Shown: one piece after another, positions 23,623 through 34,751 of the stretch
How the letters are laid out: each line of letters begins with the position of its first letter
Numbering within the stretch: the first letter of the stretch is position 1
Assembly: GCA_902729315.2 (NCBI GenBank)
Contig: LR746265.1
Location: forward strand, 503,501 to 567,500
DNA: 64,000 bases
Reading direction: 5' to 3'
Source: Spirodela intermedia
Taxonomy: Eukaryota > Streptophyta > Magnoliopsida > Alismatales > Araceae
Position numbers and translations under genes: made by a program
Notes under the pieces: generated by a model
The model's database searches: none
What the model saw: only the letters and a program-made list of their open reading frames with translations
What the model was told of the DNA's origin: nothing

Positions 23623-25256
23623 TGAAGTGACTCAGTCGTTGTATATTAAATCACGCAAATATAAAATTTATAAAACTAGAAAATACGAATTTTCAGATAT
23701 TTAGAAGTATTTCTAAATAAATATATCAATTATAATTCAATAAAAATTCCAAAAATAGTAGTAATTTTCCAAGTCGATCACAGGGATGTAATATAATATT
23801 TGGTAATTATTCAGAATTTTTCTCAATGAATTAAATTTTCTTACGAATTTTATACTATGAAATAAAAAGGAAATATATTTAAAATTCACGAAAAAAAGAA
23901 AATAAAGGTGCGGACGTCAGGATGACGTTAGCGCCCGGCGAACGTGAATCAGGCGAAAATAGAGTTCTACCTGGCGATTCTTACGTAAGCGATTACAGAC
24001 GACTTAATTAATCAAATTAAGATCTGTAAAAGCTAGAAGAATCGTAATTGAATGAAGTATAGTTTGGTAAATTAAAATCACACAAAGTATCACTAAATAA
24101 AGCGTAAATTAAATTGAAAGTAGGAAAACAGAGTTCTGGCGTCACGACGGCGATGCGTCGGCGATGCACCGGAATCCTGAGCGTTCGGGAGGATCGCCGT
24201 GTAGTGTCCACGGCCCCGAAGGCTCTCCTTAGACAAAGATGATGTGGTCAATCTCTAGATCTTCTCGCGAAGTCTAGAGATCAATGAAGTGGGTCGTCGA
24301 ATCGTCTCCGGCGGCTGTCAATTGGCGAAGCGAAAAAATAGTGACTTTTTCAGCTCTCCGACGGCTGTCACTCGACGGAGAGGAGCTAGATGGAGGTGGG
24401 GCGCGTGTCAGGGAGCTTCATCCTTAGGTCCATGCAACAAGAGGAGGCTCTTCATCGCATCTTGTACGCTCTCAGGAGGTGGCGACTGGTCTCCGGGCAG
24501 ATCGTCCTCTTCCCGACGACGGCTTGTTCGTCAATCAATCGAAGATGATTTACTCGATGGATTCGCGATCCTTTTATCGCAAATCGTTCAGCAATTTTAG
24601 TAGCAATGCTCTACGAATCGCATTGACGAGATTTTCGCCGATGATCCTGCGATTCTCGTTGCTTAATCCTTCACCGGCGATCTGCAGGAAAGTCATGATA
24701 ATCAAATAAAAATATATGAATTTTGACTCTGGAATGATTCGAACCCACGTCGGTCGCCCGCCTATGAGGAAGGTGTGACGCGGATTTTGTCTCACATCGG
24801 TTGTGCGTCGATTTTTCAGGCGAATATATAGTAATGTTAACTTTGAGCAAAGTCCCTTCTTTCGCGTGTACGACCACTCCTTGCCCCACAGCCAGCTGGC
24901 CACCGGTGACGTGGAAGGGGAGTGGTGCACACGTGCCCCTATCTGTCCAAGCTAAGCTGCTCGAGCCCCTGCTCGTGGCTACTCTCCGACTGCGCTTCTG
25001 ACCCACTTGTGGGCCCGGCTGGTCGGCGGGTCCCCCCCATTTTACAATATTTTTTATTTTTATTTCTTATTCTTTATTTATCTCAAAGGTAAGATTATAA
25101 AAATCGTATAAAATCACATAATTACCCAAAAATTCATGTTAATTAATTGAAAACCAAAAATCATTCTTTAACACAAATATAAGTCTATTTATTATGAGTT
25201 AAGGCTAAAACTATATTATTTACTAATTATTAACTCATGATAATAAAGATTTATCA
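23623..25256. mobile_element. LTR copy B (1.63-kb LTR family)
   Basis: It starts TGAAGTGACTCAGTCG and ends AAAGATTTATCA and aligns end to end with copies A and C. It keeps many more CpG dinucleotides than A. Its right end abuts the integrase frame of the minus-strand gypsy element. Confidence 0.85.
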
Positions 25257-27070
25257 GTCACCAATCTGTTGTTGAATACTTTGGCAATGTCCTTGGTTGA
25301 GTATGGGTAATAGAGGGGCACAAAGTGGCCATACTTGGTCAACTTATCAATCACTGCTAAAATAGAATTCTTATCATGAGAGGAAAACCGTGTATGAAGT
25401 CCATGATGAGATTGTCCCACACTTAGTCAAATACTTATAGTGACTATATGAATCTAATAGAAAAGAGTGATTCTTCTTTGTGCTATTGACAACATGATCA
25501 TTCTACTACAAATTTCTAGACAGTCTATTTCATGCCTTACTAATTCAAATCTTAGGAAATCTATTTATATATTCAAAGGTATCACAATTGACCCCATGAT
25601 GACTTTGTTATGGTAGTCTTCTTATAGTGTGCGGATGAGAGTGGATGTGGTCAATAAAACCTCACGACCTTTGTGAAGGAGAATGTCGCAAGAGAGGGAA
25701 AAGTGAGGGTAGTTTATCCCACCCTATTAGAGGGTGCTCTATATTTTTCTAAGACTGGGATCAACATCCACCTCTCGTCAAACACAGTGTAAATCTAAGA
25801 TCAACATCCCCCCTATTGGAGGATAAGTGAGAGGTCAACATCATTTGGAGCTTCTTGTCTAGAGGCCATGTGATAATACATCCATTATAGTATTATTTGA
25901 TTTTTCCTTATACCAAATCTTGAAACCATAATAAATAAGCTTAGAGACCTATTGTTGCTATTGTGGTGGGGGCGATCACTACTTTAATAAAAAATTCAAA
26001 TTGTAGTGGTCAGTAAAAATTATAAATTTTTGTCATATTAAGTAGTGATGTTATTTTTAGATTGCCAAGATAATTGCCATCAGCTCCTATTTATATATGG
26101 GCTTCATTTGGTTGTGCGTGAAGAGAATTTAGGTATAGTTTGAGATAGACTGTCAATTTTACATCAATATATCACCCACCCCTTAACTTGAGACATCCAT
26201 ATCTATTTCAAGGACCTCTAAAAATTAGAAAGTGTTAATTTTTATTTGTTGAAAGCTTTCATTTATTGAGGCACAAGATGACTTGAAGCACAAGGTGAGC
26301 ACATTGCTGCCTTCATTTTTTGAAAGGTTTCTCTCTTTGACATCCCTCTACTTGTAGTTTTTCTTGGGCAGCTTGGTCAAAGGTATGGCCACGTTAGCAT
26401 AGTTTATGATAAAGTATTAATAATTTCTTGTAAGTCCTAAGAATCCTTTAAATTCCCTCACATTACAAGGAGATGGTCACTAACACATACTTTTAATTTT
26501 TCTATCTATTTTCACTCATTTAGTAGGGAACTAATGGCCTAGAAATTTCACTTTATGACATACAAAGAGGCATTTCTTACCTTTGACATGGAGCTTCTGG
26601 TCACTAAAGATGTTGAGGGTCAAATATAAGTACTCCCTATGTTCTTCTAGCATCTTGATGTAGACCAAAATGTCATAAAAAATGATTAATATGAATTTGC
26701 ATAGGTAAGGGTGAAAAACTTGATTAAGAAAGAATTAGAGTGTTAATAGAATATTCTTTAGGCCAAATGACATCACAACAAATTTTGTCATCTTCATTTG
26801 TTTTGAAGACCTTTGTATAGTATCTTCTCATTTGATTTGAATTTGATGGGATCCTTATTAGAACTATAGAGCTATGTGAAACTCTAACCTTACCACAAAT
26901 TTTGAAGACCAAATGAGCTATGATTGAATTGGTCTTCTTCTTCTTCTTCTTCTTCTACTTCTTGTTCTTCTTGTTCTTGTTCTTGTTCTTCTTCTCCTTC
27001 TACTGCTTCTTCTTCTTCTTGTTCTTGTTCTTCTCCTTCTTCCTCTTCTTGTTCTTCTTCTTCTTTTAGT
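25257..27070 (-). mobile_element. Decayed Ty3/gypsy pol: RT, RNase H, integrase N-terminus
   Basis: Reading down the minus strand from about 26930, the pieces follow gypsy order: a reverse-transcriptase part (MNQVFHPYL-like and DDILVY-like text near 26720-26640), an RNase H part near 26100-25950, then integrase (DKNSILAVIDKLTKYGHFVP, then YSTKDIAKVFNNRLV) at 25420-25257. Every part has stops or frame changes. Gag, protease and the element's own LTRs are missing, and the upstream end runs into a TTC-rich tract. The integrase is cut off by LTR copy B and resumes, after a gap, left of LTR copy A. Confidence 0.75.
26931..27067. repeat. (TTC)n imperfect trinucleotide tract
   Basis: About 137 bases of TTC units with TTG and CTC variants. 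A predicted Glu-rich frame on the other strand is an artefact of the repeat. Confidence 0.9.
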
Positions 27071-27771
27071 GCGCCGTTTCTAACAGTCCCCATAATGCTT
27101 TAGACATTACAATGTCCTCACACTTTTGGCTTGTCATATATACATATATATACATTATCTATGGAGTTTATGATTTTGAGCACTGAGCAAACAATAGTTA
27201 AGTAAATGGCGATCATGACTACAATATCACAAGATTCATAAAGGAAAATAGTGCAGTCTCAACAATATGTGAGAAGAAATAGGGAGCATCAGGTCTATAG
27301 ACCATCTACAAAGGAGGTGAAGGTATCCATGACAACAGTGAGATGAACACCAAGAGCTGCACACCATCATCTTCATCCCTTGCTGAGAGCAGCCCTACCT
27401 CCCTATTCCTATTTGTGGATACCATCTTCATCCTCCTTGACCCTCCCCATCCGAAATCCACATTGTACACCCAATACCTCAGCGACCCTGCCACAATCAA
27501 TAGTCTTTTAGTCGGTACATCCAAAAGAAACTGCTGCATTGTCTAACTCTCAATGTTGCTCAACAGATCTCTAGTGTCCTCCCAAATGGCTCTCTAAACC
27601 GCTGCGCAAGCCGCCTTAAAGCCCTTGTTGCCACCAGCCAGCAGCTCCGACGCCTTTGCCATGGTCGCGTAGGGCTTGACATAGTTTCCGAAGTTGTGGT
27701 CTTTGATGAGAGGGTTAAGGTGAGACAACAATCAACTTAGAAAAGAAAATGACATATAAGGTCATTCGAAG

Positions 27772-28088
27772 TGTTACGAAAACCAAATAATGGCGGAAAA
27801 GTTAACAGAACCATGCGAACAAAGACAAAGAGAATCTCCAAAGAATAATGCTCAACTAAAATAAACCTCCCAATGAGAGAGAGTTCACAACAGGACTAGA
27901 GAATAGACAACAAAAGTAAATGCAAAACATGATCAAGAAGGAAGAAGAGAGAAAAATGACAATGCCGATTCATGTGCCTTCTACTCTATTTGTAACTGTC
28001 ATGATCAACGTCAAAGACGGAAACTTCTCGTCTTTTGCTCCGATAATGGCACTCTACAAGAAATGGTCAATTTTTATCAAGTTTAACA
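27772..28088 (-). repeat. 3' LTR of the copia element
   Basis: The 317-base copy has TGTTA...TAACA ends and matches 32035-32307. It carries about 40 extra A/G-rich bases absent from the other LTR. The adjacent bases on the minus strand (AAGGGAGAGATA) form a polypurine tract. The flanking CGAAG is the likely target-site copy. Confidence 0.85.
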
Positions 28089-31000
28089 TATCTCTCCCTT
28101 GATTGAAGTAGTGGAGTGCTAGAAATATCAATCATGATGAAGTGCAATAAATTGTTGATAGAAATCAAATTTATCTTGAGTTAATGGCTTAGTCATTATG
28201 TGAGCTGGGTTCTCATGAGTGCTTATCTACTTGGTGTACAAATCTCCTCTTATGAATATGTCATGTACAAAATGATAATGTATGTCAATGTGTTTCGTAC
28301 GTTCATGAAACATTTAGTCTTTTGAGAGATGGATAACACTCTGGCTATCACAAAATAGATTGATTACTTACTCATCATCATATAACTCATTGAAGAAACC
28401 TTTTAGCCAAATGCCTTCTTTTATTGCCTCTGTAATAGTTATGTATTTAGCTTTAGTGGTTGAAAGTGTTGTAGTAGGCTAAAATGATGCTTTCTACAGT
28501 ATGGCAGTCCCACCAAACGTAAACAAGTAACTAGTAAGAGATCTCTTTTTATCGAGATCTTCAACAAAGTCAGAATCCACATAGCCACTAATCTTTCTAG
28601 AAGATTTTCCAAAATGAAGACATGTACTTATTATTCATTGCATGAATCTAAGGATCCATTAGACAACTTTCCAATGATCTTTTTTAGGATTTGTCATATA
28701 ATGACTCACTAGACTTACAACTTGTGAGATATTAGGTCGAGTGTAGATCATTGCGTAAATTAGGGAACCAACAGTAGAGGAGTACAGGATTTTAGACACA
28801 TACTTGATTTCTTCTTTTATTATTTGGAAAGAGTAAAGCTAAAAGCTTAAAATGTTCAGCAAGAAGAGTTCTTATTAGTTTTGCTTTTTCTATATTAAAA
28901 TGACATAGTATTTTCTCAATATATCCTTTTTGACTGAAGGATATAATTATTGCAACTTGATCCTTTTTTATCTCCATTTCCAAGATTCTTATTGTTGCTC
29001 TTAAGTCTTTCATTTCAAACTCTTGGCTAAGCTGATGTTTAATATTCTAATATCTTGTATGTCCTTAGCAGCTATCAAGATATCATCAACATATAAAAGG
29101 AGATTAATGAAAGATCTCTAGAATTTCTTAAAGTAAACACATCAATCATATTTATTTTGACTAAGTTCAAAGTGGATATAAAGGAATTAAACCTCTTATA
29201 CCATTGTCTAGGTGACTACTTTAAATCGTAGAGAGGCTGATTGAGCTTGCAAATCAATTTATCATGTTTGGTGTCAACAAATCCCTCTAGTTGAAGCATA
29301 TAGATCTCATCTTCAAGTTCTCTATGGAGAAAAGCTATCTTGACATCTATTTGTTCAAGCTTATAGTCATTATGAGCAGTTAAGCTAAGGATGGCACGAA
29401 TGGAAGAATGTTTGACCATAGGAGAAAATATCTCATTATAGTTAACCCTAAGAACTTGACTAAAACCTTTGCCACTAGCCTAGCTTTATACCTAGGTTCT
29501 TCAATTCCAAGAATGTCTTCTTTGTGCTTATAAATCTATTTACAATGAATAGAATTCTTGTTCTTTGGAAGCTCTACCAAGTCCTAAGTAGAATTTCTCC
29601 ACAATGATTCTATCTCTTCTTACATTGTAGATACCCACTTAGATGATGCATTAGAGCAAATATTTCTTCAAAAAAAGTTGGTTTATTTGAAATATTAATT
29701 TCTTCAACAATAGTAATGCATATGTCACACATTTTGTGTGTGCATACCTCAATGGAGGTTGAATATCTCTTCGAGATTCTACTTGGCAATATAATAAGTT
29801 TATTGTTGCATTCCAATGCCTTGAGTAGGAGGAGGTGAGACAATAACCAGAACACATTACTCTATCTTGTGAGTATCCTTGAGGACGATTTTGAAGTTTC
29901 AATATCAGCCTTTTGATTCACCATAGATTGTTGTGGAGCATCTATTTCTTGACTCATAGTGGGTGGTTTCATAGTCACTGCCTCATCGAATATGACATCT
30001 CTACTATATATAATCTTTTGATCCTTAGGGTGGTATAATTTATATCCTTTTACTCTTACTTTAAAATTAAGAAAAATACATTTGATAGAACAAAGCTTAA
30101 GCTTACCAATATTTATACGAGCATAGGTAAGACAACTAAAAGTTCTAAGAGCAGAATAATCACTAGGAGAGCTAAACCAAACTTCTTGAGTAGTCTTTTT
30201 CTCGATGACAAGAGAAGTAAATCTATTAATGAGGTACACTCCCATGTTTGTTGTCTCAATCAAAATTGTTTTGGTAAAGAAGCATTTGATAGCAAACAAC
30301 GAACTTTCTCAAGAATGGTTTGATTCATTTGTCATACTACACTGTTCTATTGCGGTGTAAGCCGAACTATGAGATGTCTTAAGATGCCTTCAGATTTACA
30401 AAAATCTTGAAATTGATTTGAGTAATATTCTATCCCATTATCAGTTCGTAGAACTTTAATAGATTGATCAATTTACTTTTCTATCATTATTTTCATTCTT
30501 TAAAATGCTGAAGTGCATCAGATTTATTCTTCAAAAAATAAACTTATATCTTTCTCAAGTAGTCATTGATGAAAGTCAACATATATGAGGCTCCTCCATG
30601 TGATGGGACACTTGATGACCCCCAAATGTATGAATGCACAATTCAGAATTTTAGTAGATTTGTGTTGGCCTACTAGAAAACTAAAATGAACTTATTTTTT
30701 AAACAAGTAGTGTTCACCAAATTCTAAACTACTTGATTTCATTCCATCACATAGTCCATGTTTACATAATTCAGTTATTCCTTGCTTGCCCATGTGTCCT
30801 AGTCACATATGTCATAATTTAGTAGTATCTACTGCAAAATGTGATGAGTTAGCTAGAACCACATCACCTATAATAGTATTGCCTTCAAAAACATAGAAAT
30901 TTGCCATCTTTCGATGACTTTTAAATATAACCAAAGAGCCTTTGCAAACTTTAAGAATTAATTCCTTCTCCAATAAATTTGTATCCCTGAGAATCCAATG

Positions 31001-32034
31001 TGCTTGGAAATATAAAATTTCTCTTTAGCTTAGGGACGTATTTGACATTGCTCAGAGTATAAAATTTGCCATCGAACATTTTTATGAAAACATTCTCAAT
31101 ACCTTGAATTTTACAAGATGAGTTATTTCCCATCAAAATGACATCAACAACAGACAAAATGCTCAGAGTATGCATTTGATTCACATTTTGTCACGACAAA
31201 ATTTTTAGCAGAATCAAGAGATGGGGTTATATTTGTGATAGGTTGATCAAATGAGGAAGGCTGATTTGCCCCAAAGGTTTCCCTCTTCATCTTGTTTTGA
31301 AGTTTGTAACATTCTGATTTAATGTGACCCTTCTTTTTGCAATACTAGCAAGTTTTGTCAGGATGACGTGACTTAGATTGACCTCTTGAATTATTTTTCT
31401 TTCTCTCAAGATCACGTCCTCAGATGACCAGGCCTTCAGCTTGAGATGATGTAGTCATTTTTGAGCACTTGCTGATGCTTTCCTTGGATGAGAGAGCTTC
31501 ATAAATAGTCTGAATGGATAGACCTTTAGGCCCATAAAATAGAATATCCGAAAGCCTGAAAAAGATGACGGCAGAGGCATAAGTAGGGAGCAAAGATACT
31601 TTTCAATTAACATATTTGTATCAAGAGCTTCAAGTTCTATTATAATATCCTTAAAAGTGGTTAAATGGGATTCCAAAAAAGTACCTTCCATCATATGTAG
31701 ACCAAATAGTCATTGCTTGGTGAGATTCCATTGGGTGACGGTTTTAACCATACATATTTCCTCAAGCCTTGACCATAACTTATGAGCTTCTATCTTCCTT
31801 TGAATGTCCCAAAGGATGTCATTTGAGAGATGAAGTTGTATTTGAGTTAGAGCCTTTTGATTTACTATTTTTTCTGATTCTTAGTCCCTGAAGTAGGCAT
31901 CATTAGAGAAAGAGCATCCTCCAAATTTAGTTGTGTAAGAACTACCTTCATCTTGACTTGCTATAGCATGAAATTTGTCTTCTTATCAAGCTGATGAAAT
32001 TCCACCTTTATCGATGTCATTAAACCTTCCAATT
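28089..32034 (-). mobile_element. Ty1/copia retrotransposon internal region (degenerate)
   Basis: The domains follow copia order on the minus strand. Gag of the Tnt1/retrofit kind is at about 31990-31450 (QVKMKVVLTQLNLEDAL, MMEGTFLESHLTTFKDI). A CCHC knuckle near 31352-31309 contains a stop. Protease-like sequence is at 31184-30951. Integrase follows to about 29900 (TFSCLTYARINIGKLKLCSI, IFLNFKVRVKGYKLY). Reverse transcriptase spans about 29600-28790 (VKHSSIRAILSLTAHNDYKL, EQIDVKIAFLHRELEDEIYM). RNase H spans about 28520-28190 and ends in TKHIDIHYHFVHD and FIALHHD text. Frequent stops and frameshifts in all domains show it is inactive. Confidence 0.85.
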
Positions 32035-32307
32035 TATTATAAAAGCCAAATAGCGGCGAAAAGGTTGACAGAAACGTGCGAACAAAGACAGAGAATCTCT
32101 AAAGAATAATGCTCAACTAAAATAAACCTCTCAATGAGAGAGTTCACAATAGAGAATAGAGAACAGACAACGGAAGTAAACGCTCACGATCGTGTGCCTT
32201 CTACTCTATTTGTAACTGTCACGATCAATGTCTATACGGAAATTTCCCGTCCTTTTCTCCGATGATGGCGGTCCACAGGAAACGGTCAAATTTGACCAAG
32301 TTTAACA
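32035..32307 (-). repeat. 5' LTR of the copia element
   Basis: The 273-base LTR pairs with 27772-28088. Its outer end is TTTAACA followed by CGGAG, which differs by one base from CGAAG at the other end, consistent with a mutated 5-base target-site duplication. Confidence 0.8.
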
Positions 32308-33922
32308 CGGAGGGGTCCCCTTCGCTCTGAGGACGCTTAGCCAGAAGTAGACGGCCAGGGCGGCGAACGCCAAGGGCCGGTGTGCGGCGACGCCTCGGTT
32401 CTTCAGGGGGGTGATGCTCGCTGAACTGACGACGAAGGTTCTCCGCGGTAGCTCACGCCGATCGTGGAATTCCGACAAAAAGTCGGATACCTAAAATCCA
32501 CCATCACGCAAGTTTCAGCCGTTAAGAGGTAGTGAAATGGAGGGATAGAGAGAAAAGGGTAGGTAGAGACAAAGAGGCGTTGAAATAACCCTTGGGAGGT
32601 TGGGGCCTCGAGTCTTCGCGATAATCCTGACAATCTCTTCCGCTCGGGGTTGACTTATGACCGACCGGTCATGCAGCGGCTCCGGGAGACTCGATGCCCC
32701 TCCGCCGAACCAGTTCCGACACTCTGCAGCCCCACGCATCAACGAACTGCCATACGGCCTTACCATCGGCCGTCATGTGGTGCATGGAGAACCCAGCTGC
32801 CACTCCTCTCTCAGGAAAACCCGTGACCTGCACGGAGCACACCGGAGCCAGCAGCTGACTCGCGTCCAAGACCACCACAAGAGACGAGAACGCCTCGATG
32901 TCGTAGTGCTTGTCGTCCGTGAGCCGCTGGAAATCTATCCCCTCCGCCTCTGCCTAAATGAAATTGACCCCGTCCTCCCCGTCGCCAGAGAAACTTATCA
33001 CGAGGTCGCCGGTGCCGTCGACCTCGGTGAACTTCCCGGCGAGGGAAATATCGAGGAAGAGTCCGGGAGAAGGACTCCCTCAGTTCTTCGACTAGGGACG
33101 GGATCGGGCGGTCGGTGCTGAACAGCAGCAGCCGTTGTAGGGGGAGGAAGTTTATCCAGCAGGCGTCGAAGAAGGAGAGCTTCACGGGTTCCGGAGTGGA
33201 GCCGTCCAGTGGCGAGAGCAAGACGCGGGTGACGTTCAATACTCGAACCTTCCCTATTCTTGGCGGGAGCTACCTCGTCGGAGAAATCGTCTCCTGAACC
33301 TACCCAGAATTTATAGGCGATCGCCACCTACCCCGTCTACAGAGCAACTGGACTCATTCTCCTAGGGACAGTTAATGGCGGTGTCCTGCCTAATATCTGG
33401 TCCCTTTCAGGTGACCAGGCCGTTCGAATAGATAAGAAGAGAAAAACCCCCAACACCTGTAAGAAGTTGCGAGAAACGGCTAGATCGAAGGACGCAGTTT
33501 ATCAGGTTCCGAACTTACGGGAAAAACTCTCCTCATCCTCATCTTGGTCTTACAACCCACAAACATTCCAGCCCTATTGCTCTCTGGCGGCTTTTATCTC
33601 ATTTTCTCCAGCTCAATGCTCCTCTGTGTCAGGCGGGAGAGGGATGCATCACAATGGATGCATCAACTGATGTAGATGAATCATCTAGAATGAGGGACTG
33701 TCTTGAATTTCTGACCGGTGTATTTTGTGCCCCTGCAGTTGCCTTATGGGCAAGGAGATGAACCACACGGGCCCTCCTAGGACTTGTTTTCGGTTCCCGC
33801 TGCCATGCCACGCGGTGTTCTCGGAAGGACACTGCAAATTTAATGACCGCGAGAAGATTCCCTGGCCATTGTCCCGTGCCCACGAGGGGCCATGGCAGAA
33901 CAAATAGATAAACGTCTACCGT

Positions 33923-33971
<49 letters not shown>
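33923..33971. repeat. (CT)n microsatellite
   Basis: About 24 uninterrupted CT units. Confidence 0.95.
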
Positions 33972-33972
<1 letters not shown>

Positions 33973-34009
33973 AAGCAAGAAATGGTTCCCCGTGGGAATT
34001 TTGGACCCA

Positions 34010-34490
34010 AAGAAAGAATTGTTTTCAGATAATCACGCACCAATAGCACTCCCCATAACTTATGTGGTGGATATTTTTACATAATTCTTTCGTCAGTGCT
34101 AACTACTGAAGAAACTTTGCACCATCTCTCTCTCTCTCTCTCTTCTCTCTTCTCTCCTCTCTCTCTAACAATATACTTGCAAGTGAAGTATATAAAACGT
34201 CTACAAATGAAATAGGACATAATAAGCTGTCGTTGTATAGTGAAATGGGATCTACAGAGTTTTCTGGATCTTGCCCAACTCAACGTCCTCGTTCACATGA
34301 AACCCAACCCGATTGAAATGACCAGAGTCAGCGCAGATTGCGGTCAACACCAGTCATCACAGAGGCTTGACGAACCCTAAAGGGAACCAACAAGGCTCCA
34401 CAGGAAGATTTTGGGAGAGAACTTGGAACCGAAGAGGCCATACCCATTTCCATTTACTCTCACATTGTCCAGGGAACAAGGCCGCTTTCC
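34010..34490. repeat. Dispersed repeat, copy 1 (inverted relative to 57.8 kb)
   Basis: The reverse complement of about 34254-34486 matches 57800-58015 closely (for example GTTCGTCAAGCCTCTGTGAT in both), and that of about 34010-34100 matches 58245-58345 (AAGTTATGGGGAGTG in both). The part between differs. No terminal inverted repeat or coding sequence was recognised, so the class is unknown. Confidence 0.75.
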
Positions 34491-34751
34491 ATGACGGCAA
34501 CATCGTATAAGGCCCCCCTCATCAAGGGCCCAGATGAATCTCTCCAGTTAGTCTCCCCAACTTGTCTGATCACAACAAGCGCTCTTGAATCCCGCAGCTT
34601 GAGTTGGCTGCAGGCATTTTCTGAACGCATTGATAAAATGTAGATTAAGAGAACTCCCGAGCACAAAGAACACCGGCATACACCAGATCAGCAAGAAGGC
34701 AAAATAATCAAACTGCTTACATGATATAAGGGGATGTGAATGGTGCAATGC

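Larger units (their letters stand above)
27295..33257 (-). pseudogene. BAHD acyltransferase gene split by a copia insertion
   Basis: The N-terminal half lies at 33257-32308 and the C-terminal half at 27771-27295; the copia element fills the gap. The N-half starts with GRVRVLNVTRVLLSPLDG, carries the catalytic HXXXD motif as HHMTAD near 32770, and continues with LPEPLHDRSVI and LPRRTFVVSSASI text. The C-half has FGNYVKPYATMAKASELLAG and the structural motif as YNVDFGWG near 27460, ending VDGL-stop at 27295-27297. BAHD enzymes transfer acyl groups from CoA to alcohols or amines in the cytosol. This copy is dead: two or more frameshifts (near 33040 and 32735), several stops, an ATA where an ATG is expected at 33257, and the 4.5-kb insertion. 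The acceptor substrate cannot be inferred. Confidence 0.85.
33300..34750. other. Spacer with CT arrays and a dispersed repeat
   Basis: No gene is recognised. It has a pure CT array at 33923-33971, a second at 34125-34167, and a repeat shared with 57.8-58.35 kb in inverted orientation. The right end is probably 3' UTR of the NPG-type gene. Confidence 0.55.

Noticed and set aside
26890-27093. Glu-rich frame
   Set aside because: Translation of a TTC trinucleotide tract at the end of a decayed gypsy element.
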